64,000 bases of DNA from Photobacterium profundum SS9. Its GTDB lineage: Bacteria > Pseudomonadota > Gammaproteobacteria > Enterobacterales > Vibrionaceae. The stretch lies in the NCBI RefSeq assembly GCF_000196255.1, contig NC_006371.1, positions 448,332 through 512,331 of the forward strand, in the 5' to 3' direction. The translations under genes and the position numbers were made by a program. The notes beneath the pieces were generated by a model. That model saw only the letters and a list, made by a program, of their open reading frames with translations, searched no databases and was not told where the DNA came from. Of the stretch, positions 57,038 through 64,000 are shown piece by piece; position 1 is the first letter of the stretch; each line of letters starts with the position of its first letter.

Positions 57038-57430
57038 CTATTTACTTTTTTTAGCTTGTTGCTTTAGCTCAAAATCAAGCTCATCTGGGAATATGACTAA
57101 GCCATCTTCATTTTCATTAGGAAAAACAACGATAGCAAGACCATCATCTTCTAGTCCATGCGTCCAGCGGCTGTGCCATTTGTTTATTGAGATAGCTTCT
57201 GCTTTGCATGTATCCCATTCGCCCGTCGCCCAAGCTTCTGCGAATTCTTTGTTTGGCCATACTGGAACACAATCTTCGTCATCTGTATTTAGCATAACGC
57301 AGCCATGTTCATCGATCAGGATCCAAATTTCACGATTAGTGACAACTTCTTTAACTAGGTATTTGAAACGTTTTTCTGCATCATAACCTTTTATCGTTTC
57401 GACCATCGTTGGCTCTAAAGGTGTAGACAT
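57038..57430 (-). CDS. DUF2750 family protein
   Basis: The 130-residue protein has the DUF2750 layout: AEKRFKYLVKEVVTNREIWILIDEHG, VPVWPNKEFAEAWATGEWD and a late VVFPNENEDGLVIFPDELDFEL. The ATG at 57430 has CAGGAAC seven bases before it; an extension to 57478 is not supported. Function is unknown. It is a single gene with its own terminator. Confidence 0.82.
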   Translation of the reverse strand: MSTPLEPTMVETIKGYDAEKRFKYLVKEVVTNREIWILIDEHGCVMLNTDDEDCVPVWPNKEFAEAWATGEWDTCKAEAISINKWHSRWTHGLEDDGLAIVVFPNENEDGLVIFPDELDFELKQQAKKSK

Positions 57431-57570
57431 GATTTTGTTCCTGTTACATCTGAGTATAAGGCTAATATGATAAATCAAAATTGCACTTTAGTCTTATATT
57501 GCATCTGGAAACTTTATGACGAGTTTATACCCGAGGTCCTTAAGGTGCTTGCAAAGCTCACTTTGAACAT

Positions 57571-57598
57571 AAAAAACCGCTATGTAAGCGGTTTTTTT
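57571..57598 (-). terminator. terminator of the FapF-like gene
   Basis: AAAAAACCGC-tatgta-GCGGTTTTTTT: symmetrical, about 35 bases beyond the stop. Confidence 0.8.
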
Positions 57599-57631
57599 AG
57601 GGCTTGAACCCGGGCCATATAAAGATCGTGA

Positions 57632-58645
57632 CTATTTTAGGGTGTAAGGAATACGAACAGTAAGTTGGAAGTCAGGAGCATCTGCTGTTAATCCTGCTGA
57701 TGCACCAACATTGATGGTGGTATCACGGCTAACAGCATAGTTAGCACCTACAGAAAGGGAGTCTAGCTGTAAAACTTTTGCATTAAAGTTTTCAACACCA
57801 CTGACCTTTGATTTAAAGATTGTTTTGTGACTCAAGCCAAGGCTGAATGAGAACTTAGGGTTAACAGCAAAGCCCATACCGGCACCAAAAGAAATGGTAT
57901 CTCCAAGATCAATGGATGCTTTTGTTCCCGCTAAATCCACATCATCTTCAATATTCCAGATATAGCTCGTATTCATGTAAATTACAGCAGGATCGATTGG
58001 CATTATCATCGTTAAGCCTGGCTCTATGCTTGGAAAGCCTGAGCCAGTTGGCAAATCATCAGGCGAACCTTCATAAGGTGAGTCGCCTGTTGTACTTTTG
58101 AAGCGTAAACTACCTATCCAATAAGGGGCGGTATTCATATTGAGTTGGTATTTAAACCCCGCCTCAATATCACCTAAACCATTTCCATCTAAATCAATTA
58201 ATTTATCTTTTTCTTGTCCTATACCAGCAGAACGCTCTGAAATAGAGTCGCTTCTATATACCCAAGGGATTCGCACCTCTACTTCTAATCGGTTTGTTAT
58301 GCCGTAACGACCAGATAGACCAAATGTTATTGTTGTTCTATCAATATCACTCGCTTGTATTAACCCCACAATTAAAGAGGGCAATACCGAATAACCAACA
58401 ACAGAGATAGTATTTGATGAATTTTGCGTATAAGACAGTGAGGAATCAATAACAAATGATCCCCTTGGTGTTAATACTCCTGGCTGTTCAAAAATATCTG
58501 CAACAGTTTGAACTCTTTTAGGTTTTTCTTCTTTAGTCTTTTTATTCGGTTCTGCATCCTTTGCTGGATCCTCAGCCGCTACTACAGCAGTACTAAAACA
58601 TAAAGCAAGAAGCGCAATTAGGCTTTTATATTTGAATTCTTTCAC
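57632..58645 (-). CDS. FapF-like outer-membrane beta-barrel protein
   Basis: The 337-residue product has a signal peptide (VKEFKYKSLIALLALCFSTAVVAA) and a charged linker, then ADIFEQPGVLTPRGSFVIDSSLSYTQNSSN and YGITNRLEVEVRIPWVYRSDS, features I associate with the beta-barrel transporter encoded beside Fap-type amyloid genes. Alternating hydrophobic strands continue to the end. It would export amyloid subunits through the outer membrane. The start is GTG at 58645 with GAGGAA just before; the longer frame lacks a signal. It is divergent from the amyloid-like genes, over a 377-bp gap. Confidence 0.7.
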   Translation of the reverse strand: MKEFKYKSLIALLALCFSTAVVAAEDPAKDAEPNKKTKEEKPKRVQTVADIFEQPGVLTPRGSFVIDSSLSYTQNSSNTISVVGYSVLPSLIVGLIQASDIDRTTITFGLSGRYGITNRLEVEVRIPWVYRSDSISERSAGIGQEKDKLIDLDGNGLGDIEAGFKYQLNMNTAPYWIGSLRFKSTTGDSPYEGSPDDLPTGSGFPSIEPGLTMIMPIDPAVIYMNTSYIWNIEDDVDLAGTKASIDLGDTISFGAGMGFAVNPKFSFSLGLSHKTIFKSKVSGVENFNAKVLQLDSLSVGANYAVSRDTTINVGASAGLTADAPDFQLTVRIPYTLK

Positions 58646-59022
58646 GATTTCCTCACTTCGATACAAAGGTAGTCCATAAAAAAATGTAAGTTGGTAACAA
58701 AAAAATACCAAGCAATAGAAAAAGAGTAGTAGATGATAAGTTAAGCTGTTAGTTATTTGTCTCAGAATAATGTCTTATATTTAAGATGACGATGAAGCAG
58801 TCTTATAAATAATAAATGTAATGTTTATGAGTTGCTGTATTTTTATTTGGAAATGTGAGTATATAAATTGTTGGAATTAAAATTAAGTTTTTATATTTAA
58901 AAAACTTTGAAGTTATCAAAAATAATACAAGGCAGTGGTTTTACAACACTACTATTAAGTTATCTCGCAGCACATTGCGGGTAACTATAAAAAAAACAAC
59001 ACAACATATTTGGAGTAACACT
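58646..59022. other. divergent promoter region of the Fap-like locus
   Basis: This AT-rich 377-bp gap separates the barrel gene from the subunit genes and must hold both promoters. No clear -24/-12 sigma-54 site was seen. No gene. Confidence 0.4.
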
Positions 59023-59727
59023 ATGCGTAAAACTAATCTCGCACTTCTTGTGGCAGTTGTTGTTAGTTCACCAATAGCTCTGGCTAATTATTACCCACCT
59101 GCACCCGTGAATTCAGGGAATGATAATACGGATATATACAAAAATGATGTTGGTAATAAGGATATTGATATTGATAAAACAGATAGTCATGATCTTTATG
59201 TCGATGTTGATGATTCATTTAATCATGAATCGAATTACGACACCACAACAAACACTGAAACAAATTATACCAAAAACATTAGCCGTGATTATGATAATGA
59301 CACATTGACAATGAAGAATGTCAATAATGATGAGAGTTACTATAACCAAGACAACAGCGATAATAGTACAGTTTGGAAAGATACTCTTAATGTAACTGAA
59401 GATATTAGCTGGGATGTTAATATCGAAAAAAATGACTATGTATCTACATCATATTTAAGTGGTTATGTTACTGATAATAGCGTGAGTTATGGTAGAGGGT
59501 GCTGTGACAGTGGTAGTGGAGGTTATGGTCATGGTGGAGGTTATGGTCATGGTGGCGGTTATAATGATGATGGTGGCATGGGTGGAGACTTCTTTGTTGA
59601 CCAGTCAAACTCTATGATGGATTCATTTAACGGTTCTTCCGGTATCAGCATGGCTGGTCAAAATGCGGGTAATAACTCAATGCTTCAGCAAAGTGCTAGC
59701 ACAAATGCTGTTCTTGTCGGCTATTAA
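59023..59727 (+). CDS. exported amyloid-like protein, paralogue 1
   Basis: The 234-residue product has a signal peptide (MRKTNLALLVAVVVSSPIALA). The mature part is rich in Asn, Asp, Thr and Ser with almost no hydrophobic core (DNTDIYKNDVGNKDIDIDK), then a pair of cysteines in GCCDSGSGG, a glycine-histidine repeat (GYGHGGGYGHGGGY) and a C-terminal SGISMAGQNAGNNSMLQQSA. The last motif, Q-N-x-G-N-N-x-x-x-Q, resembles Fap and curlin repeats. TTTGGAGTAACACT precedes the start, almost the same as before paralogue 2. It heads the plus-strand row of genes. Amyloid formation is inferred, not shown. Confidence 0.7.
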   Translation: MRKTNLALLVAVVVSSPIALANYYPPAPVNSGNDNTDIYKNDVGNKDIDIDKTDSHDLYVDVDDSFNHESNYDTTTNTETNYTKNISRDYDNDTLTMKNVNNDESYYNQDNSDNSTVWKDTLNVTEDISWDVNIEKNDYVSTSYLSGYVTDNSVSYGRGCCDSGSGGYGHGGGYGHGGGYNDDGGMGGDFFVDQSNSMMDSFNGSSGISMAGQNAGNNSMLQQSASTNAVLVGY

Positions 59728-59771
59728 GATAATTACTGGGGATTACTGAGTGTAATTCTCAGGAGGATGTT

Positions 59772-60104
59772 ATGAAATATTTAACACTGATAGTTGCAGT
59801 ATTAATTACTTGTAGTGCTGCTGCAGATGAGTTGGATATTCTAGCAAGTTCTGAAATGCTAAGCGATACATCAATGAATCAATCTCGTGGCGGTCAATAT
59901 GAGTTGAACATAGATGTAATGCATGCTGAATCAGACATGTACGGTGATGTTCAAGGAAATGGTGCCTACAATAACACGACAGGTGCCAATATGATAACTG
60001 AGGGTGCATTTGGTGAGTCATCTGGTATTTTCAATGTGGTTCAAAATACCGGTAATAATGTTCTTATCCAAAATGCAACTGTAGTGAACTTGACGTTGAA
60101 GTAA
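59772..60104 (+). CDS. exported protein with double-glycine leader and amyloid-like tail
   Basis: The 110-residue product has a Sec signal peptide (MKYLTLIVAVLITCSAAA) and then a second leader with LSDTSMNQSRGG at 30-41. The same pattern, MSETEMSSIRGG, occurs in the protein at 61792. Cleavage after the GG by the C39 peptidase at 61103 would release QYELNIDVMHAES onwards. The tail has SSGIFNVVQNTGNNVLIQNA, the same Q-N-x-G-N-N motif as its neighbours. AGGAGG before the ATG gives a strong start. It lies 44 bases after paralogue 1. Confidence 0.7.
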   Translation: MKYLTLIVAVLITCSAAADELDILASSEMLSDTSMNQSRGGQYELNIDVMHAESDMYGDVQGNGAYNNTTGANMITEGAFGESSGIFNVVQNTGNNVLIQNATVVNLTLK

Positions 60105-60121
60105 GCTGTTAGTGTATCTAA

Positions 60122-60146
60122 GCTGACATATAAATAATATGTCAGC
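60122..60146 (+). other. strong hairpin inside the amyloid-like operon
   Basis: GCTGACATAT-aaata-ATATGTCAGC is a perfect 10-bp stem with a 5-base loop and no T run after it. It may mark mRNA processing or uneven expression between 59772 and 60309. Confidence 0.5.
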
Positions 60147-60308
60147 GACGACTCTACAGACCATTATTTAGGGGTTGTTTTATAGGGACTAACATCATTG
60201 CTTAATACATGATTGCTTTTTATAATTAGCATTATGTCTAATAGATATAAATAATAAACCCTATGTTTAAGTTATTACAATAATAAATGACATATTCGGA
60301 GTAATATC

Positions 60309-60938
60309 ATGCGTAAATCAAATATCGCACTATTAGTAGCAGTTGTATTCGCATCACCACTTGCATTAGCTGTTACACAAGACAGTGGTAATACCGTTAA
60401 AGTAATAGAAGAATCTTATAATACGGATGTTGATGTTGATAAGGTAGATAGCCACGATAAAGACATCTATGTGACTAATGTTGGTAACACTGAATACAAT
60501 GATACGGTAGATTATACAGATGAAACCAATACTGAAATCGATAAAACAAGTACTTATGATAACGATACATTAACCTTAAAAAATATTGGTAATGATAGAA
60601 GCGTTTGGAAACAAGATAACAGTGATAATTCGATGAATTCAACTTATGACACTACAATGGACTACACCGAAAGTTGGGATGTCAACATAGAGATCGATAC
60701 GTATATGTCGGCTGCAGAGTTAGATGGCGCAGTTATGGGCTCAAAAGTGACATATGGTGGTGCATGTTGCGATAGTGGGGGCAGTGGAGCAGGTGGTGAT
60801 TTCACAGTTAATCAAACGAACTCTATGTCTAGCTCCTTTGGTGATTCTGCGGGTATCAATATTGCGGGTCAGAACGTAGGTAATAACGCATTGGTACAGC
60901 AAACTACAAGTACAAATGCGGCTTTGGTTTCTCCTTAG
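60309..60938 (+). CDS. exported amyloid-like protein, paralogue 2
   Basis: The 209-residue product is a paralogue of the protein at 59023: signal peptide MRKSNIALLVAVVFASPLALA, an Asp/Asn/Thr-rich body (NTDVDVDKVDSHDKDIYVTN), the Cys pair in GACCDSGGSG, and the C-terminal SAGINIAGQNVGNNALVQQTT. The glycine-histidine repeat of paralogue 1 is missing. CGGAGTAATATC precedes the start. The duplication includes the leader region, so it is recent enough to leave similar ribosome sites. Its role as a second subunit or nucleator is a guess. Confidence 0.7.
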   Translation: MRKSNIALLVAVVFASPLALAVTQDSGNTVKVIEESYNTDVDVDKVDSHDKDIYVTNVGNTEYNDTVDYTDETNTEIDKTSTYDNDTLTLKNIGNDRSVWKQDNSDNSMNSTYDTTMDYTESWDVNIEIDTYMSAAELDGAVMGSKVTYGGACCDSGGSGAGGDFTVNQTNSMSSSFGDSAGINIAGQNVGNNALVQQTTSTNAALVSP

Positions 60939-60956
60939 TCAATATAGCTATTTGTT

Positions 60957-60974
60957 AAGGGCCTTAGGGCCCTT
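60957..60974 (+). terminator. hairpin after amyloid-like paralogue 2
   Basis: AAGGGCC-TTAG-GGCCCTT, followed by ATTAGTATCTT; weak T content, so partial termination at most. Confidence 0.45.
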
Positions 60975-61102
60975 ATTAGTATCTTAACATTGTTATAAAT
61001 GAGACAAAAATTTTAATCAATTAGTTAATACTTAAGATATAAATACATTAAATAAATTGTATGTTAAAAACTACGATTTGTTTGAGCATATAACATAATG
61101 GT

Positions 61103-61783
61103 ATGTTTATGAAAACGTCTTTGCTTATTATTGCTGGTTTTTTTCTTAGTTCATCAGTTTTTGCTCTCGATTATTTTCCGAGTAGAGGTGCATATAATGT
61201 CAAAGTTAAGAGCTACCAAGAGAAAGTTTTTGGCGATGTGCAAAGGCAACAATATGACTTTAGTTGCGGTTCTGCGGCTGTTGCATCGTTATTAACTTAT
61301 CATTATGGTTTAGAAACATCCGAAAATTCTGTATTTGAATATATGTTCAAATACGGAGATAAAGAAAAAATAGAGCAACAGGGTTTTTCCATGTTAGATA
61401 TGAAAAAATATCTGGAAGCTCAAGGGCTAACGGCAAATGGATATAAGTTACCGTTAATGAAGTTAAAGAAATTAGGCGTTCCAGGAATTACAATTGTAAA
61501 CTTTGATGGCTATATGCATTTTGTTGTAATAAAAGGTATGAATAGCAGTCAAGTTATACTCGGAGACCCCTCTCGGGGCACACTAACAATGGACATCGAT
61601 GATTTCGAAGCAGGTTACAAAGGATTAGTATTATTAGTTAAAAATAACGTTAAAGTTGGCAAAGAAAGTTTCATAAAGCAAGAAAATTATAGTATATACA
61701 CGCCCTCTCCTGTTTCAGAGGCTGTAATTAGAGAATCACTTGCAACCTTTAGTATTACTCTACCTGGGGCAAATGATTATTAG
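61103..61783 (+). CDS. stand-alone exported C39 peptidase (FapD-like)
   Basis: The 226-residue product has a signal peptide (SLLIIAGFFLSSSVFA) and a papain-fold C39 domain: YDFSCGSAAVASLL with catalytic Cys 55, MHFVVIKGM with His 139 and LGDPSRG with Asp 155. C39 domains usually sit at the N-terminus of ABC exporters and cut double-glycine leaders; here there is no transporter part and the enzyme is sent to the periplasm. FapD of Fap systems is the same type. Its likely substrates are the neighbours with RGG leaders (59772 and 61792). No clear Shine-Dalgarno; ATG 61109 is an alternative start. The next gene starts 9 bases after. Confidence 0.8.
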   Translation: MFMKTSLLIIAGFFLSSSVFALDYFPSRGAYNVKVKSYQEKVFGDVQRQQYDFSCGSAAVASLLTYHYGLETSENSVFEYMFKYGDKEKIEQQGFSMLDMKKYLEAQGLTANGYKLPLMKLKKLGVPGITIVNFDGYMHFVVIKGMNSSQVILGDPSRGTLTMDIDDFEAGYKGLVLLVKNNVKVGKESFIKQENYSIYTPSPVSEAVIRESLATFSITLPGANDY

Positions 61784-61791
61784 AGGCTAGT

Positions 61792-62295
61792 ATGAAAAAA
61801 ACATCAAAATGGTTTTTTGCATCTGTAATAGGAGGTGCGGCCTTTTGGGCTAGCGCATCAATAAATCACGAGACTATAGATGATTTTGGTTTACTGACAA
61901 TGAGTGAAACTGAAATGTCATCGATAAGAGGTGGTTTTGTATCCATTAATGATACATTGATTAATATTGGACTATCTATCTCGACAGCGCTAAATGGTGA
62001 AAAGGTATTTACCTCCTATATCGCAGATCTAACGATAGATAATGGGGTGCTAACATCCTCCTCCTCATCATCTGTTAAACCTGTAAGTGTAGTCCAAAAT
62101 GGTGAAGGCAATACAGCACCAGAAATGATAAGTATTGATACTGGTAGTATCGCGAGTATTATTCAAAACACAAATGATAATACAACGATACGAGTAGAAA
62201 CGCAGTTAGATATACAGGCTGATGTGAATAGCTTTATTGAAAGACAAGTTATTTACAATAGGATAGAGAATTCTATTTTGTATTCTTCTTATTGA
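61792..62295 (+). CDS. exported protein with double-glycine leader
   Basis: The 167-residue product starts with a signal-like segment (KWFFASVIGGAAFWASA) and a leader MSETEMSSIRGG at 37-48, very close to LSDTSMNQSRGG at 59772. The mature part would start at FVSINDTLINIGLS and is mostly beta with Asn and Ser, including SIASIIQNTNDNTTIRVETQ, a variant of the Q-N motif. AGAGG lies before the ATG, and it follows the C39 gene by 8 bases, so the two are one operon. It is the best candidate substrate of that peptidase. A terminator follows at 62327. Confidence 0.7.
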   Translation: MKKTSKWFFASVIGGAAFWASASINHETIDDFGLLTMSETEMSSIRGGFVSINDTLINIGLSISTALNGEKVFTSYIADLTIDNGVLTSSSSSSVKPVSVVQNGEGNTAPEMISIDTGSIASIIQNTNDNTTIRVETQLDIQADVNSFIERQVIYNRIENSILYSSY

Positions 62296-62326
62296 TTGAA
62301 ATTATTATGGTTCGTACATTTACAAT

Positions 62327-62358
62327 AAGGCATGGTGATTTATTACTGTGCCTTTTTT
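62327..62358 (+). terminator. terminator of the Fap-like operon
   Basis: AAGGCATGGT and ACTGTGCCTT pair (two wobbles), followed by TTTTT. Confidence 0.7.
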
Positions 62359-62578
62359 GTTGTTTTTATTATGCTGGTGGTGGTATTGGTAGAAATATTC
62401 ATAATTTATTATAAATTAGAGGAACTTTTTAAATTGAATAAGTCTCTGATTTAGTAGGTCTATTTTTAATATTGATTTAAATGTCACATAAATAGGCTGT
62501 TTAATAGTCACTTTCTTACTTCTGATACCCTACATACGTGTCATTTATTGCCTATATTCTTAATACATTAAAAATAAT

Positions 62579-63955
62579 ATGTACATTGATAGTGTGGTGA
62601 TTTCGATGGTGACTCAATCTAAAAATAAATCAATAAATGGTCGTCTTGTTGCAATTGGTTGTAATTATGAACCTTGGATTGCACTTCTTGAACAATCAGG
62701 ATGGAAAACGCATTGTTGTTATGACCTTAGGACAGCAGATGCAATACTAGAAGAGTACAGCCCATGCATATGCATTGTTGATTTAAGCAATAACGATTTT
62801 AGCTTAAATAGTATTTCTTTGAGGGCAAATAAAACTAAGCAAGTACGTTGGATTGCACTAATTAAAAAAGAGCAGCTAGAAACGGATGTTATCTGTCAGT
62901 TTATTAATAATTATTGTGTCGATTACTTTTCAATGCCGATCCCTAGCACTTTACTCTTAGACACTGTCGGACATCAACTTGGTATGCTTGAGATAGAAGC
63001 AAGAACTTGGGTTGAGGTAACGTCACAGCACGATATGGGACTGTATGGTGACTCTAAATCGGTGAAGCAACTTCGTGATATGGTTAGACGTGTAGCATCA
63101 ACAGAAGTGAATGTTTTTCTTACTGGTGAAAATGGTACAGGGAAAGAACTTATCGCGAAATCAATTCATAATTTATCTAAGCGTAAAAATGCACCTTTTA
63201 TTAATGTTAATTGCGGTTCATTAACATCAGATGAAGAGAAAATTGCTTTTTTAAATTCGGCAACAAAGCTTCATGATGATGAAAAACCCAAATTTAATGG
63301 TACTATTTTACTCGATAATGTTGAAGAGTTGTCAAAAGAACTACAAGATGAATTGTTAAGATATTTACAGGCACCTGCAGGGGAGTCTATAAATGAAGAC
63401 GTAAATTGCGATATACGTATTGTCGTTTCATCAAGTGCAGATCTTGAAACTGCAGTTGCTAACGGTGAATTTAGTAAAGAGCTCTACTATCGCTTGAATG
63501 TGTTCCATATAAAAGTGCCGACTCTTAGAGAGCGTGGTTCTGATATTTATCTTTTAGCAGAAAAATTTTTAGGTCAATTTTCTAATGAATATAATACATT
63601 AGCATCGAGTTTCTCTGAAGACTCTAAGCAGTTACTCTTACGCTATAGTTGGCCTGGTAATGTAAGAGAGTTGATGAATCAAGTAAAGCGTGCAGCATTG
63701 CTTGCTGAGGGTAGCGAAGTAAAAGCTGAGCATTTTGATTTGCCAAGTAAATCTAACCTTAAGCAAAGCTTGCGTAATATTAAGGATGAAGCGGAAAAAG
63801 ATGTATTAGTCGCTGTACTTGAAACACACCGTGGTCAAGTTGCTTCAGCGGCCAAAGATCTGGGTGTATCTCGCGCTACTATGTATCGTCTATTAAATAA
63901 ACACAATATAGTTCCTGATGTTCGATATTATAATAATGGGCAAATGGGTGAATAA
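62579..63955 (+). CDS. VpsR-like regulator of the NtrC/EBP class, lacking GAFTGA
   Basis: The 458-residue protein has a degenerate receiver-like domain (GCNYEPWIALLEQSGWKTHC, about 1-145), an AAA+ domain with Walker A GENGTGKE, arginine finger region YRLNVFHIKVPTLRERGSDI, and a C-terminal Fis-type helix-turn-helix (QVASAAKDLGVSRATMYRLL). The N-terminus, CYDLRTADAILEEYSPCICIVDLS, matches VpsR, the c-di-GMP-responsive biofilm regulator of Vibrio. Two departures stand out: the GAFTGA loop that contacts sigma-54 is missing (VNCGSLTSDEEKIAFLNSATKL) and Walker B reads LLDN, not LLDE. It probably acts with sigma-70 and does not hydrolyse ATP normally. ATG 62606 is an alternative start. Confidence 0.82.
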   Translation: MYIDSVVISMVTQSKNKSINGRLVAIGCNYEPWIALLEQSGWKTHCCYDLRTADAILEEYSPCICIVDLSNNDFSLNSISLRANKTKQVRWIALIKKEQLETDVICQFINNYCVDYFSMPIPSTLLLDTVGHQLGMLEIEARTWVEVTSQHDMGLYGDSKSVKQLRDMVRRVASTEVNVFLTGENGTGKELIAKSIHNLSKRKNAPFINVNCGSLTSDEEKIAFLNSATKLHDDEKPKFNGTILLDNVEELSKELQDELLRYLQAPAGESINEDVNCDIRIVVSSSADLETAVANGEFSKELYYRLNVFHIKVPTLRERGSDIYLLAEKFLGQFSNEYNTLASSFSEDSKQLLLRYSWPGNVRELMNQVKRAALLAEGSEVKAEHFDLPSKSNLKQSLRNIKDEAEKDVLVAVLETHRGQVASAAKDLGVSRATMYRLLNKHNIVPDVRYYNNGQMGE

Positions 63956-63974
63956 TTTTATTCCGATACAGTGA

Positions 63975-64000
63975 GAAAAAGCTCGATTAATCGAGCTTTT
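63975..64000 (+). terminator. terminator after the VpsR-like gene
   Basis: AAAAAGCTCGA-tta-a-TCGAGCTTTT runs to the window edge; the T run may continue beyond. Confidence 0.75.

Noticed and set aside
57600..57622. GGGTTCAAGCCC on the minus strand resembling a tRNA T-arm
   Set aside because: No acceptor, D or anticodon arm can be found around it, so it is not a tRNA gene.
1..64000. CRISPR array or direct-repeat array
   Set aside because: No regularly spaced repeats of 23-40 bases were seen; the only multi-copy sequences are the dispersed inverted-repeat elements.

Overview
The window looks like chromosomal DNA of a Photobacterium-type member of the Vibrionaceae: about 40% GC, MalT- and CRP-type control sites on a maltose regulon, VpsR-, DeaD- and RNase II-type proteins of vibrio character, and dispersed short inverted-repeat elements. 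This assignment comes from protein resemblance recalled from memory and no database search was run. No rRNA or tRNA genes and no CRISPR array were seen.

Layout. 1-2.3 kb: a DNA-alkylation-repair gene broken by a 262-bp MITE-like element and a frameshift, then a leucine-rich-repeat lipoprotein. 2.5-13.3 kb: housekeeping genes (malic enzyme, tryptophanyl-tRNA synthetase behind a Trp-Trp leader peptide, YceI with cytochrome b561, a HAD phosphatase, a Fur-box-controlled fumC operon, an M20 amidohydrolase). 13.3-44.7 kb: a large alpha-glucan region with glgC-glgA, three alpha-amylase-family enzymes without signal peptides, a GlgX-type debrancher, a GH133-like debrancher, maltoporin LamB, MalM, two MalE paralogues, MalF, MalG and MalK, plus a LysR regulator, a chemoreceptor and a laforin-like carbohydrate-binding/phosphatase gene with an in-frame TGA. 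A small accessory patch (36.9-39.1 kb) with a HigB/HigA-like toxin-antitoxin pair, a possible recombinase fragment and a second MITE-broken gene sits between the two malE loci. 45-52 kb: a diguanylate cyclase, DUF1415, RNase II and the DeaD helicase. 52.4-55.7 kb: two paralogous exported proteins with RelA/SpoT-like motifs, separated by a complete IS4-type insertion sequence with a 9-bp target duplication. 56-57.5 kb: small conserved genes. 57.6-64 kb: a Fap-like functional-amyloid locus followed by a VpsR-like regulator.

How it fits together. Maltodextrins would enter by LamB, be bound by MalE1 or MalE2 and be imported by MalFGK. Cytoplasmic amylases, alpha-glucosidase and debranchers would cut them, while GlgC and GlgA build glycogen. 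Repeated GGGGCGTAG and GGATGATG motifs upstream of lamB, malE1 and malE2 indicate shared MalT control.

The strongest candidates for undescribed biology are: (1) the Fap-like locus, where a Sec-exported stand-alone C39 peptidase sits beside two exported proteins that share a second, double-glycine leader; (2) the laforin-like gene in a glucan cluster; (3) the exported RelA/SpoT-fold pair; (4) the attenuator-like leader of trpS.
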